In this document: piece after piece, positions 1-10,898 of the stretch
Position numbering within the stretch: position 1 is the first letter of the stretch
Layout of the letters: each line of letters starts with the position of its first letter
Origin: Pedococcus sp. 5OH_020
Lineage (GTDB): Bacteria; Actinomycetota; Actinomycetes; Actinomycetales; Dermatophilaceae
Direction: 5' to 3'
DNA: 64,000 bases
NCBI RefSeq assembly: GCF_027812955.1
Contig: NZ_JAPYZV010000006.1
Span: 124,001 to 188,000 of the forward strand
Notes under the pieces: generated by a model
Databases searched by the model: none
The model's input: only the letters and a program-made list of their open reading frames with translations
Told to the model about the DNA's origin: nothing
Program-made: the position numbers and the translations under genes

Positions 1-642
1 GCCCTGACGGTCACTGGCTGCCACGGCGCCCATGCCGAAACCCATCAGGAGGTACGCGGTGGGGAGCTGCGTGCCGGACGTGGCCTCGAGGAACCCTGCA
101 TAGGAGGACCCGATGATGGGGACACCCGAGCGGAGCACGATGAACAGCCACAGCAGGACGCCCGCGAGCAGCAGGGTGGCGCCGACGATGCCGGCACCGT
201 CGTTGCCCTTCGCCGCCGTGGGCGGCGGCGCCTCGGGTGGCTTGTCGATGAACCGGTAGCGAAGGAGGTAGCCGAGGGTGAAGGCGGTGATGGCGATCGC
301 CGCCAACACCGCAGCCGACACGAAACCGGGGCTTTCCACCCACTTCAGGTCGGCGGGATTGAACAGGCTGACCGGCGCGCCCAGAGAGATCGGGAGCAGC
401 AGCCCCACGTGGAAGACCGTCAGCAGGGCAGCGTAGATGCTCCCTAGGAGCAGCGGCCGGGCGGGGTTCAGCCGCAGGATGACGAGCACCGAGGCGGTGC
501 CGACCAGACAGGCGACCAGTGCAGCGCCCTGCCGCGAGCCCTCGAGCGGCACGCGGAAGGCGAGAAGCACGAGCAGCACCAGAGCGAAGAGGACGATCCA
601 CCAGAAGCGCAGCGGCGGGCTGTCCCGGGCGTCGCTACTCAT
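1..642 (-). CDS. Wzy-like polysaccharide polymerase or other multi-TM glycan-locus protein (partial, 3' end outside window)
   Basis: The frame is open from an ATG at 642 down to the window edge, giving the first 214 residues of a larger protein. The visible part is highly hydrophobic. It has about six predicted membrane helices, starting with WWIVLFALVLLVLLAF near residue 15, and a short charged cytoplasmic loop (YRFIDKPPEAPPPT). The motif RSGVPIIGSSYAGF resembles segments seen in O-antigen/capsule polymerases. The start overlaps the end of the upstream glycosyltransferase gene by 8 nt, so it is the distal gene of the operon. Polymerase is inferred from topology and context; a flippase or acyltransferase is possible. 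The C-terminal half cannot be seen. Confidence 0.7.
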   Translation of the reverse strand, partial: MSSDARDSPPLRFWWIVLFALVLLVLLAFRVPLEGSRQGAALVACLVGTASVLVILRLNPARPLLLGSIYAALLTVFHVGLLLPISLGAPVSLFNPADLKWVESPGFVSAAVLAAIAITAFTLGYLLRYRFIDKPPEAPPPTAAKGNDGAGIVGATLLLAGVLLWLFIVLRSGVPIIGSSYAGFLEATSGTQLPTAYLLMGFGMGAVAASDRQG

Positions 643-1741
643 GCCCTGTACCCGAGTAGAGCCGAAGGTGCTCCCGCGTGGCGGTGCCATGCGCGAAGAG
701 GCTCGAGTCGAAGTCACTCTCCAAGCTCCTTCGCCACTCGAGACTGCGGCCGGCCTCCGCCGCCATCTCCACTGCCACTGCCCAGGCGTCCACCGGGGAC
801 TCCAGGGAGACAGGGTAGACCCCAGGTACGTGAGACGCGATGAACTGGACTCCGGGCAGGGCGGAGGCGACGACCGGCGTACCCGTGGACAGGGACTCGA
901 TCACCACACCCGGCAAGCCCTCACGCAGACTCGTCAGTAGTACGACATCGGCCCCGCTCATGAGCTGACGAGCATCGAGGCGGGACCCGAGGTCATGCAC
1001 GCGCCCGGTGACCATCAGCCTGCTCGCCTCGGCCATCACCTGCTCGGAGTCGGCGCCCTGACCTCCCACCAGGGCCAGGTGCCAGTCTCCGCCTCGGTCG
1101 CACAGCGCCCGAAGGACCCGGACGGTGTGCACGCGGTTCTTCTCCGGGGACGGGCGACCGACGTGCAGGAGGAGCTGGCCCGGCGCTGCGACGAGCTCCC
1201 GCAGGGAGGCGCCCTCCGGGTCGGGGACGAACCGGGGTATGCCGTTGACGAGGACGCGCGCTCGTGCGTCCGTTGCCCAGTCCTTCCGGTAGCCATCCGA
1301 CAGCGAGGAAGGACTCACGCCGACGATGTCGGTCGCGAAGCCGCGGATCAGCGCGCGCATCAGCGACCGCTGGGACCGCCTCCGCAGGCTGTCCACATGC
1401 CCGTCTCCGTCGCTGCGGAAATGCGCCACCCGGCGGGGCACGTGGCACAGCCACGCGCCCAGCAGCAGCGCCCCGGAGAACGTGGCGACATGGCTGTCCA
1501 CCACCTGCGGACGCAGGGTTCGCAACAACGCCACGTAGCGGGCCGGGAAGCCGGGGCTGAGCGCCACAGGATGAACCTGGCCCCCCAGATCCCGGATCTG
1601 CTGAGCAAGGACACCCTCTCGGCCCGAGAGCGTGAGGAAGTGGAACTCGACACCTCGGGGGGCGAGCTCTCGCATGAGCTCGAGCGTCCGCATCTCCGCT
1701 CCGCCGATGTCCATCGAGCCGAAGACATGCAGAACCTTCAT
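635..1741 (-). CDS. GT4-family glycosyltransferase
   Basis: A 368-aa GT-B fold glycosyltransferase. The N-terminus MKVLHVFGSMDIGGAEMRTL carries the GGAE acceptor-side motif typical of GT4 enzymes. The C-terminal donor-binding domain has the EX7E motif in REGLPGVVIESLSTGTPVV. No signal peptide or membrane helix is seen, so it should act at the cytoplasmic membrane face on a lipid-linked oligosaccharide. The ATG overlaps the stop of the preceding gene by 4 nt (ATGA), which implies translational coupling. It is the third of three GT4 enzymes in the operon. Sugar donor and linkage cannot be predicted from sequence alone. Confidence 0.9.
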   Translation of the reverse strand: MKVLHVFGSMDIGGAEMRTLELMRELAPRGVEFHFLTLSGREGVLAQQIRDLGGQVHPVALSPGFPARYVALLRTLRPQVVDSHVATFSGALLLGAWLCHVPRRVAHFRSDGDGHVDSLRRRSQRSLMRALIRGFATDIVGVSPSSLSDGYRKDWATDARARVLVNGIPRFVPDPEGASLRELVAAPGQLLLHVGRPSPEKNRVHTVRVLRALCDRGGDWHLALVGGQGADSEQVMAEASRLMVTGRVHDLGSRLDARQLMSGADVVLLTSLREGLPGVVIESLSTGTPVVASALPGVQFIASHVPGVYPVSLESPVDAWAVAVEMAAEAGRSLEWRRSLESDFDSSLFAHGTATREHLRLYSGTGHE

Positions 1742-2883
1742 CGCGAGGAGCCTACGGCTCGTGCTGCGGCGGCCACGAACTGGTCCTCCGCGTCGGCCGC
1801 CGCCTCCGTCAACGCGACGGCCACCTTGATGTTCCTGGCGGCCGAGGTCGTCCAGGCAGCGGGGTCCTCCACGAGACGTGCGATCGCGGCGGCGAGTGCT
1901 TCCGGCTCCCGTGGCGGTACAAGGCGATGTGGTTCCAGCAGCTCCGGGACCCCCCCGACGCGGGTGGCGACCGCCGGAAGCCCGGAAGCCATGGCCTCCA
2001 CCAGCGCGCGAGGCAAGCCCTCGCTCCAGGAGGCGAGAACGAAGCAGTCCGCCTCCTGATAGGCGGCGTCCAGCTGCCCGTCATCCAGGTGGCCGAGGAA
2101 CCGGACGGCATCGCCGAGCCGCTTCCGACCGTACCGCTCGAGCTCCGACCTCAGCCGTCCGGTTCCAGCGATGCTCAGTCTGACGTCGCGCCCGCGGGAA
2201 CGCAGCGCGATTACCGCTTCCATCAGCTCGGCGACTCCCTTGTAGGGCTGGTCCAGGCTGGCCACCGTCAATACGCGCACGGCGCGGTCTCCCGGCGCGG
2301 GACGGGGCTGTCCCGCGTTGACGTGACCGGTGTCGGTCGCGGCGAAGGCGGCTGACTTCGGTCCAGGCGGAAACTCCTCCTGGAGCGCTGCCGCGGTGAC
2401 GTACCGGATCACGCGCGCCCGCCGACAGGCTAATGTCATGGCGCGCGCGAGCACAGTTCGGATGACGGCTCCCGCAAGGCCGGGGAACATTTCGGGGGCC
2501 AGGGCCTCTCGGGGGTTTCCGACCGCGACGACCACCAAGGGCTTGCGTCGCAGGATCGCAACCGCAGTCGCCACCGCACCGACCACACCAGGTGCATAGG
2601 CCAGCACACCCTCGGCGCGGCCCACAACCGACCAGGCCCGAAGTAGGAAGCGGAGAAGGTCCGCGATGTCGCGGCGTGACTGTGGCCACGGCAGAACGGC
2701 ATGTCCCACCTGCCGGGGTAGGAGGGGCGTGGCGCCCTCCGCGTGAGCAGCGCCACGGCTGACCACCGTGCAGGGAACCCGCGCCGACAGTGCCGCGACC
2801 GCGCTCAGCTGCTTCAGCCCACGTGCGTGACCGTGCTCGTCGGTCCAGGACCGCTGCTCTGTGAAGACAGCCACGCTGATCAC
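1738..2883 (-). CDS. GT4-family glycosyltransferase
   Basis: A 381-aa glycosyltransferase with a two-domain GT-B layout. The donor-site motif EGLPRALVEAMASGLPAVATRVGGVPEL is the usual EX7E region of GT4. The first 150 residues contain a hydrophobic stretch (VVGAVATAVAILRR), as is common in membrane-associated GT4 proteins. The start is a GTG overlapping the previous stop by 4 nt. It lies between two other GT4 genes, so the repeat unit probably has at least three sugars added after the initiating residue. Specificity is unknown. Confidence 0.9.
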   Translation of the reverse strand: MISVAVFTEQRSWTDEHGHARGLKQLSAVAALSARVPCTVVSRGAAHAEGATPLLPRQVGHAVLPWPQSRRDIADLLRFLLRAWSVVGRAEGVLAYAPGVVGAVATAVAILRRKPLVVVAVGNPREALAPEMFPGLAGAVIRTVLARAMTLACRRARVIRYVTAAALQEEFPPGPKSAAFAATDTGHVNAGQPRPAPGDRAVRVLTVASLDQPYKGVAELMEAVIALRSRGRDVRLSIAGTGRLRSELERYGRKRLGDAVRFLGHLDDGQLDAAYQEADCFVLASWSEGLPRALVEAMASGLPAVATRVGGVPELLEPHRLVPPREPEALAAAIARLVEDPAAWTTSAARNIKVAVALTEAAADAEDQFVAAAARAVGSSR

Positions 2884-4034
2884 GGTGCGGCCCGTCGGAG
2901 GACGACATCAGCGACCTGGGCGACACACTTCTCCAAGTCGAAATGCTGCCCCATGAGCTGCCGCGCGGCGCGACCACGGGCGGCCAGGGATCCGTCCGAG
3001 ACCTGAGAGTGCGCAATGAGAAGGGCGGCCAGGAGGGCGTCACGGTCCCCGGCCGGGACCACCCAGCCCGACTCGTCGGTGACAGCCTCCGGCAGTCCGC
3101 CGGCGTCGCTGACGATCGAGGGAAGGCCCATGGCCGACGCCTCCAGGGCAGCGCCGTGGTTCTCGGACAGTGACGGCGAGACCGAGAGGTCGGCGCTGGC
3201 GTAGAGCGGGCGCACATCGTCGACCGTCTCGAACCAGCGGATGGTCGTGCTGCGCCCGACGTCGTACGACCTCAGGAGCTGCTGCCGATGTGCCTCACCG
3301 TCCGAGTCGAAGCCGCTCCCCACGAGCACGAGCAAGGAGTCCGGGTGGCGCTGGGTGAACTCCGTCCACGCCTGGAGCACCAGGTCGTGCCCCTTGATCC
3401 CGACGCCGGGGAAGACCGTGCCCTTGGGAGCGTAGACGTAGGCCACCATGATGACGACGAAGGTGCTGTCGCCCACCCCGTACAGCTCCCTTCGCTGGTT
3501 GCTCCCGGGGCGGAACCGCTCGGTGTCCACCCCGTAGGGGATCGTGCGCAGACGCCCGGCAGGGAGACCGATGCGCCGGTATGCCCGGGCGGTGTACTCC
3601 GAGCCGGCGATGAGCATGCTGTCGAACCGGCAGAGGAAGCGCTCGACGGCACGGATGATGCCGTTCTCCAGGTACAGCGGCCCCGCCACCATGTGCACGC
3701 GTCGTGCGCCGAGCGCGATGCCGGCGATACGGCAGGCAAGGGCGGACGCGTAGAGGTGGTAGAAGATCACGTCTGGAGCGGTGGAACGCAGGAGTCGACG
3801 CAGCCGAAGCAGGCCGCTGGCCAGGCTGAGTGACGGACGGAAGCGGAAGTCGAAGGGCGAGTCCAGCACGGGGAAGCCTTGAGCCGTCAAGGCTCGGCGG
3901 AGGCGGCCAGGCCCTGCGGGGAGTACCACCGTCACGTCCGCGCCGCGAGCCCTCAGCGCCACGAGCTGCGGGACAGCCCACAGGCCGCCCTCGTTCGTCT
4001 TCAGGACCAGCGTGACCCGCGTCGCCTGGGTCAC
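2880..4034 (-). CDS. GT4-family glycosyltransferase
   Basis: A 384-aa GT-B glycosyltransferase. It begins with a GT4-like N-terminal domain (VLKTNEGGLWAVPQLVALRARGADV), contains the linker phrase IPYGVDTERFRPG common to GT4 proteins, and ends with the EX7E motif in SENHGAALEASAMGLPSIVSDAGGLPEAV. The GTG start overlaps the acetyltransferase stop by 4 nt. It is the first glycosyltransferase after the initiating transferase, so it may add the second sugar. That order is inferred from gene order only. Confidence 0.9.
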   Translation of the reverse strand: MTQATRVTLVLKTNEGGLWAVPQLVALRARGADVTVVLPAGPGRLRRALTAQGFPVLDSPFDFRFRPSLSLASGLLRLRRLLRSTAPDVIFYHLYASALACRIAGIALGARRVHMVAGPLYLENGIIRAVERFLCRFDSMLIAGSEYTARAYRRIGLPAGRLRTIPYGVDTERFRPGSNQRRELYGVGDSTFVVIMVAYVYAPKGTVFPGVGIKGHDLVLQAWTEFTQRHPDSLLVLVGSGFDSDGEAHRQQLLRSYDVGRSTTIRWFETVDDVRPLYASADLSVSPSLSENHGAALEASAMGLPSIVSDAGGLPEAVTDESGWVVPAGDRDALLAALLIAHSQVSDGSLAARGRAARQLMGQHFDLEKCVAQVADVVLRRAAP

Positions 4035-4666
4035 CGTGCCGGCACCCCCTTGACGACCGAGCCGTCCCGGACGTCGCGCGTGACGACGGCGCCGGCCCCC
4101 ACGGTGCAGCTGCTCCCGACGGCGAGCCCTTGCAGGACCGTGGCGTTCGCACCCACAGTCGAGCCTGGCCCAACGGTGACCGAGCCCGAGATGCAGGCCT
4201 GGGGGTTGAGCCTGGTGAAGTCGTGCAGGACGGAGTCGTGACCGACGGTGACGTTCTGGTCGACGTGCACATGCCTCCCCAGGGTGATGTTCGTGCTGAG
4301 CCGGGCACCTGCCGCGATGACCACTCCGGGCGATGCCCTGATCTCCAGACCAAGTGTGGCGTCCGGATGAACCAGCGAGGGAAAGCTCACGGGCGAGGAG
4401 GCCAGCGCAGCGTCGATGGCTCGCCTCGCTGCCGCCGAGCCGACCGCGATGACCGCGTCGAACGTTGAGCGGCGAGACGCGAGGGTCGCGACCGACCCAA
4501 CGACCCGTGTCCCGAGCGAGGCGACGCGCTCGAGGTCCTCGGCGCGGGGATGGTCGTCGACGAAGCCCTCCACGACCCAGTCGCCGCCGCTTGCCCGAAG
4601 CGCCTCGATGATCGCGAAGACCTCCCTGCCGAAGCCGCCCGTACCGACGATCACCACCGGGTTCAT
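4031..4666 (-). CDS. PglD/NeuD-type sugar O/N-acyltransferase
   Basis: A 211-aa acetyltransferase. The N-terminal sugar-nucleotide-binding part starts VVIVGTGGFGREVFAIIEA. The C-terminal part is a left-handed beta-helix of hexapeptide repeats (for example VTVGPGSTVGANATVLQGLAVG). A His-rich segment (GRHVHVDQNVTVGHDSVLH) corresponds to the catalytic His region of PglD. In bacillosamine synthesis PglD acetylates the 4-amino group of UDP-4-amino-4,6-dideoxy-GlcNAc. PglF-, PglE- and PglC-like genes in the same operon support that reading. The ATG overlaps the sugar transferase stop by 4 nt. The exact acyl acceptor is inferred. Confidence 0.85.
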   Translation of the reverse strand: MNPVVIVGTGGFGREVFAIIEALRASGGDWVVEGFVDDHPRAEDLERVASLGTRVVGSVATLASRRSTFDAVIAVGSAAARRAIDAALASSPVSFPSLVHPDATLGLEIRASPGVVIAAGARLSTNITLGRHVHVDQNVTVGHDSVLHDFTRLNPQACISGSVTVGPGSTVGANATVLQGLAVGSSCTVGAGAVVTRDVRDGSVVKGVPAR

Positions 4667-5283
4667 CGAGGGTCCTCGTCGGAGAGCGAGCCCAGGAACT
4701 CAGGCGCGGTGACGTGACCTTCCATGCTGATGCCGGCCCGTGTCAGGACTTGGAGGACAGTCCGCGCCAAGATGCGTAGATCGAGCAACGTCGACCGAGT
4801 GTCGACGTACTGGACGTCCAGACGGAACTTCTCCTCCCACGAGAGACTGTTGCGGCCCGACACCTGCGCCAGACCGGTCAGCCCCGGTCGCACCTCATGG
4901 CGCCTGGCCTGCTCGGGGGAGTACCGGTCGAGGTACTGCATCAGCAGGGGTCTCGGCCCCACCAGCGACATCTCCCCCCTCACGACGTTCCACAGCGAAG
5001 GCAGTTCGTCCAGGCTGGAGGAGCGCAGGAGGCGACCGAACTCCGTCAGCCGGGCTGCGTCGGTCGCCGCGGACCCCTGAGGGTCGAGAGGGCGCATCGT
5101 CCGGAACTTGAGTAGCTGGAAGGGCTCGCCATGCAGGCCGGGCCGGGTCTGGCGGAAGAGCACCGGGCGCCCCAGTCTCCATCGGACGAGGACGGCCAGG
5201 AGCGCCTGCACGGGCAGGCTCAGCACGGCGGCGGGCAGAGCGATCGCGAGGTCGAGAACGCGCTGGGAGCGGTCAGGCGTCAT
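4663..5283 (-). CDS. PglC/WcaJ-superfamily phosphoglycosyl transferase (initiating sugar transferase)
   Basis: A 206-aa monotopic phosphoglycosyl transferase. One N-terminal hydrophobic segment (AIALPAAVLSLPVQALLAVLV) is followed by the catalytic domain with PVLFRQTRPG, LLKFRTM and the DE dyad in SSLDELPSLWNVVRGEMSLVGPRPL. The small size without extra N-terminal helices matches PglC-type rather than WbaP-type enzymes. It should transfer a sugar 1-phosphate from UDP-sugar to a polyprenyl phosphate, starting the glycan. It lies 3 nt after the aminotransferase stop. The likely substrate is the diacetamido-trideoxy sugar made by its neighbours. Confidence 0.92.
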   Translation of the reverse strand: MTPDRSQRVLDLAIALPAAVLSLPVQALLAVLVRWRLGRPVLFRQTRPGLHGEPFQLLKFRTMRPLDPQGSAATDAARLTEFGRLLRSSSLDELPSLWNVVRGEMSLVGPRPLLMQYLDRYSPEQARRHEVRPGLTGLAQVSGRNSLSWEEKFRLDVQYVDTRSTLLDLRILARTVLQVLTRAGISMEGHVTAPEFLGSLSDEDPR

Positions 5284-5286
5284 CCG

Positions 5287-6426
5287 TCAGCTGTGGTCGA
5301 GAGCCGCTCGCGCGACATGCACGACCCGCTCCACGTCCGCGTCGCTGAGGACCGACCCGCTAGGCAGCGTGACGCCGGTCCGGAAGAGCCGGTCGGACGA
5401 CCCGTTGAGGAAGGCACGAGCACCGGCGAAGACCGGCTGCGCGTGCATCGGCTTCCACAGGTGCCGAGCCTCGATGTCGTCCTCGGCGAGCGCCTTGATC
5501 AGGGCATCGGCCGTCACCGAGGTCTGGTCGGGGTCGAGCGTGATCGTCGTGAGCCAGCAGTTGTCCTCAGCATCCGGCCGGGAGCCGTCGCCGGGGAGGA
5601 AGCGGACTCCCGGCAGGTCGGCCAGCGCTTCGACGTACGCCCGGCGGACCGCCCTGCGGCGGCTGATCATCGTGTCGAGACGGGTCAGCTGGGCCCGTCC
5701 GAGAGCAGCGAGGACGTTGGACAGCCGGTAGTTGTACCCGATGTCCGTGTGCTCGTACCAGGGAACCGGCTGACGTGCCTGGGTGGACAGGTAGCGGGCC
5801 TTCTCGATGAGTTCCAGGTCGTCGCTCAGCAGCATGCCGCCGCCAGAGGTGGTCATGATCTTGTTGCCGTTGAACGACAGAGCGGCAGCCCGGCCGAACG
5901 ATCCCGCGCACCGCCCCTCGAACGAAGCGCCCAGCGCCTCGGCGGCGTCCTCGACGAGTGGAATGCCACGCTGCAGCAGGGGGTCGGCGATGGCGGCGTA
6001 GTCGACGGTGCGACCGAAAAGGTCCACCACCATCACGGCGGCCACGTGCGTGCCTTCTGCCACCAGGGTGTCGACTGCCTCGAGGAGGAGCTGAGGGTCG
6101 ACGTTGGCGTCGCTCACATCCGCGTCGACGAACACCGGCTCGGCGCCCGTGTAGGCCACGGCGTTGGCGCTCGCGGCAAAGGTCATGGACGGCAGGACCA
6201 CGACGGAGCCCGGTCCCACGCCGAGGTGGAGCAGGGCGAGGTGCAGAGCAGCAGTGCCGGAGGAGAGCGCCAGCGCACCGGCAACGCCGATGCGAGCCGC
6301 GATCTCCCCCTCGAAGGCATCCACGTGGGGGCCGAGGGGTGCCACCCAGCCCGAGCGCACCGCGTCGAGGACGAACTCCTCCTCGACCTGCGTGACGTCT
6401 GCCTTGCTGAGGAAGATCCGACTCAT
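5287..6426 (-). CDS. DegT/DnrJ/EryC1-family sugar aminotransferase (PglE-like)
   Basis: A 379-aa PLP-dependent aminotransferase. The PLP Lys lies in SFNGNKIMTTSGGGML, and VEDAAEALGASF holds the Asp that pairs with the pyridine nitrogen. The FNGNK(I)-TTS/GGGG form is characteristic of the PglE/PseC-like group acting on UDP-4-keto-6-deoxy-HexNAc. It follows the PglF-like dehydratase with a 4-nt overlap, so the keto product can be aminated at C4. The operon order dehydratase, aminotransferase, PglC, PglD is the full bacillosamine-type set. C4 specificity is inferred from context. Confidence 0.92.
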   Translation of the reverse strand: MSRIFLSKADVTQVEEEFVLDAVRSGWVAPLGPHVDAFEGEIAARIGVAGALALSSGTAALHLALLHLGVGPGSVVVLPSMTFAASANAVAYTGAEPVFVDADVSDANVDPQLLLEAVDTLVAEGTHVAAVMVVDLFGRTVDYAAIADPLLQRGIPLVEDAAEALGASFEGRCAGSFGRAAALSFNGNKIMTTSGGGMLLSDDLELIEKARYLSTQARQPVPWYEHTDIGYNYRLSNVLAALGRAQLTRLDTMISRRRAVRRAYVEALADLPGVRFLPGDGSRPDAEDNCWLTTITLDPDQTSVTADALIKALAEDDIEARHLWKPMHAQPVFAGARAFLNGSSDRLFRTGVTLPSGSVLSDADVERVVHVARAALDHS

Positions 6427-8252
6427 CTGGCGTCGACCCGCAGCGCGTCCGACGACATCGTGACCGACTCCTCACGCATCCAGGCTGCCGCGTCCTGGTG
6501 GCTTGACGGCCGTAGCCGGCCGACGGTGCTCGCCTCGATCTCGGGAACGCCCACGCTCGATACCAGCCGGTGCGCCGTCTCGCGACGGTCCTCATGGGTC
6601 GAGAAGAGCTCCTCACCGAGCTTCTCGCCTGGTCGCAGACCGGTGTAGACGATGTCGATGTCCCGCCGGCCCGACATCCGGACCAGCGTGTTGGCCACAT
6701 CGACGATCTTCACCTGCTCGCCCATGTCGAGGACCATCACCTCACCGTCGCGACCGATGGAGGCGGCCTCGAGGACGAGCTGGCAGGCTTCAGGGATGAG
6801 CATGAAGAACCGCTCGACGTCGGGGTGGGTCACCGTGATGGGCCCACCACGCTCGATCTGGGCCGTGAAGGCGTGCACCACCGACCCGCGCGAGCCGAGC
6901 ACGTTGCCGAAGCGCACAGAGACGTAGCGTCCCGGCTCGCGGCGAGCGAAGTCCGCGGTCAGCCGCTCTGCGACGCGCTTGCTGTAGCCGAGGACGCACG
7001 TCGGGTTGGCGGCCTTGTCCGTCGAGATGTTGACGAACGTCCCGACGCCGACCTGTGCCGCCGCCGTGAGCACGTTGAGGGTGCCCAGCACGTTGCTCTT
7101 CCACGCCTCCAGCGGGTACGACTCGAGCAGCGGCAGGTGCTTCAGCGCCGCGGCATGGAACACGATGTCGGGGCGGGTGGTGCTGAAGACCTCGGCCATC
7201 GTCGCGACATCGCGGATGTCCGCCAGCACGACTTCGTCGGAGCTGAGCAGGCCGTTGCCCTGGAGCGTCATCTGAGTGCCCTGCAAACCGGACTCGTCGC
7301 GGTCGAGCATGTAGAGCTTTGCCGGGCCGAACCTCATGATCTGGCGGCAGAGCTCGGACCCGATCGACCCGCCGGCGCCGGTCACGAGGACCCGCTTCCC
7401 GGCGATCTGGTCGGCGATCACGGCCATGTCGAGCTCGACCGGGCGACGGCCGAGGAGGTCGGCGACGTCGACGTTGCGCAGGTCTCCCGCGGTGGGACGC
7501 CCACCGATGATGTCCCTGACCGGTGGGAGGGTCAGCACGGTCAGGCCGGCTTCCTCGGCGAGCTCCGTCAGCTCGCGGATGGTGCTCGCCTGCGCGAGCG
7601 GCAGGGCGATGATGAGCGTGTCGGCGCCGTGCTTCTCGGCCACCCGCGCGAGGTCGGCCCGGGTGCCGCGGACTTTGACGCCCTCTATGCGCAGGCGCGC
7701 TTTACTCCTGTCGTCGTCGAGCAGGGCGACAGGCTGGAATCCGCTGTCGCTGTCCCGGATGAGGCTTCGGGTCAGGCGACGGCCCGCCTCGCCGGCGCCG
7801 AAGATGATGGCGTGGCGCTCCTCGGGCAGGGCCGCTGCTCGGCGTACCCGGGCCGTCCGGATGATGAACCGTGCCGAGAACATGCCGACCAGCGCGAAGG
7901 CCCCGGCGATGAAGGGTAGGGAGCGGGGCACCATGAGCCCCTGTGCGACCAGCAGTGTGGCCATGAGAGCGGTCATCGTGATGAGCACGGTCTTGCCGAT
8001 GTCGGCGGTCTCCTCGAACGAGCCCCGCTCGTGCCCCACTGCATACGGACCGATGAGGGCCCCCACGATCAGGTGCAGTACCACGCCGATGCCGAGGAAC
8101 CACGCCATCCCCGGTGTGGCCACGGGGTCGGTCCGGAAGTCGAAACGGAGCCAGGCCGCGCCCACGATCGCAAGAACCCAGATGGCTGCGTCGAGAAACG
8201 CCCACATCCACCGGCCGAACCGGATGCGACGTTGTTCGCGCGTGGTGAGCAC
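6423..8252 (-). CDS. PglF/CapD-type membrane NDP-sugar 4,6-dehydratase
   Basis: A protein of about 609 aa with four N-terminal membrane helices (from WAFLDAAIWVLAIVGAAWL onward), a CoA-binding-like Rossmann domain (AIIFGAGEAGRRL), and a C-terminal SDR domain with VLVTGAGGSIGSEL and NISTDKAANPTCVLGYSKR. It should convert UDP-GlcNAc to the 4-keto-6-deoxy sugar. The open frame could begin at an ATG at 8309. I prefer the GTG at 8252 because AGAAGGGGG lies 6 nt before it and a promoter-like hexamer sits between the two starts. It is the first gene of the glycan operon. The usual Met of the active site is Leu here. Confidence 0.92.
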   Translation of the reverse strand: MLTTREQRRIRFGRWMWAFLDAAIWVLAIVGAAWLRFDFRTDPVATPGMAWFLGIGVVLHLIVGALIGPYAVGHERGSFEETADIGKTVLITMTALMATLLVAQGLMVPRSLPFIAGAFALVGMFSARFIIRTARVRRAAALPEERHAIIFGAGEAGRRLTRSLIRDSDSGFQPVALLDDDRSKARLRIEGVKVRGTRADLARVAEKHGADTLIIALPLAQASTIRELTELAEEAGLTVLTLPPVRDIIGGRPTAGDLRNVDVADLLGRRPVELDMAVIADQIAGKRVLVTGAGGSIGSELCRQIMRFGPAKLYMLDRDESGLQGTQMTLQGNGLLSSDEVVLADIRDVATMAEVFSTTRPDIVFHAAALKHLPLLESYPLEAWKSNVLGTLNVLTAAAQVGVGTFVNISTDKAANPTCVLGYSKRVAERLTADFARREPGRYVSVRFGNVLGSRGSVVHAFTAQIERGGPITVTHPDVERFFMLIPEACQLVLEAASIGRDGEVMVLDMGEQVKIVDVANTLVRMSGRRDIDIVYTGLRPGEKLGEELFSTHEDRRETAHRLVSSVGVPEIEASTVGRLRPSSHQDAAAWMREESVTMSSDALRVDAR

Positions 8253-8289
8253 CTCGGTCCCCCTTCTGGAACTTGCCGGGCCACGCGGA

Positions 8290-8295
8290 AGTTTA
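8290..8295 (-). promoter_or_regulatory. Candidate -10 element for the glycan operon
   Basis: On the minus strand the gap between rmlC and the dehydratase contains TAAACT, which fits the actinobacterial TANNNT consensus. It would place transcription start near 8283, giving a leader of about 30 nt that includes the purine-rich ribosome binding site of the GTG at 8252. No good -35 hexamer is visible. Read-through from rmlA-rmlC is also possible. Confidence 0.35.
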
Positions 8296-8387
8296 CATGC
8301 GGTTGACATTCACACCAGCCCGTCCCCCCACGTACCCGCACGTTGAGGCCGAACGGCCCACCTCGCGCCGTACGTTCAGACGCTGCC

Positions 8388-8983
8388 CTATGTCAGGGTC
8401 GAGTAGAACTCTCTACACGCCGCGTACGTCGGGAGGGTGCCCGTACCGGCGAGCTCGGAGAGCAGCGGTGCGGCTGCGTCCTTCTCGGACACGACCGGCT
8501 CGATGCCCGGGGGGAGCTGGAGGTTGATATCCGGATCCTGCGGACTGATCCCGTGCTCCCGCCGTGGGGCGAAGGCCTCACTGCACAGGTACAGCGCCGT
8601 GGAGTCGTCCTCCAGGGCGAACAGCGCATGCCCCAGGCCCTCCGGCAGGTACACGGCACGGCGGTCGACGGTGTCGAGCAGGACGCAGTCCCACTTTCCG
8701 AAAGTCGGCGACCCTTCCCGAAGGTCGACCACGAAGTCCAGGAGGGAGCCGCTGACCGCGGTGACGTACTTCGCCTGCGACGGCGGCACGTCCGCATAGT
8801 GGATGCCACGGAAGGCGCCCTTGCGAGACATCGACACGTTGGTCTGCTTCACGGTCAGCCCGTGTCCGACGGCCTCCGTGAACGGCTCCAGCTGGAAGGG
8901 AGCCGTGAAGACGCCCCGCGCGTCGGGGAACGTGGCGGGTGTGAACTCGAAGGCGTCGGGCACCGAGAGCTCGCGGAACTCCA

Positions 8984-8984
<1 letters not shown>
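8388..8984 (-). CDS. rmlC: dTDP-4-dehydrorhamnose 3,5-epimerase-like protein (catalytic Tyr replaced by Phe)
   Basis: A 198-aa cupin aligning over its whole length with mycobacterial RmlC. It has the base His62 in FRGIHYADVPPSQAKYV and the block REGSPTFGKWDCVLLD. It should epimerise dTDP-4-keto-6-deoxy-glucose at C3 and C5 during dTDP-L-rhamnose synthesis. In the segment YLCSEAFAPRREHG, residue 138 is Phe (TTC at 8571-8573) where M. tuberculosis RmlC has the catalytic Tyr (EYNPQREH). The protein may therefore have altered stereochemistry or activity. The start overlaps the rmlA stop by 1 nt (TGATG), so both are co-translated. Confidence 0.88.

Positions 8985-10897
<1,913 letters not shown>

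Positions 10898-10898
<1 letters not shown>

Noticed and set aside
8253-8309. Longer start of the 4,6-dehydratase at the ATG at 8309.
   Set aside because: It lies upstream of a promoter-like TAAACT, and a GTG at 8252 has a well-placed AGAAGGGGG.
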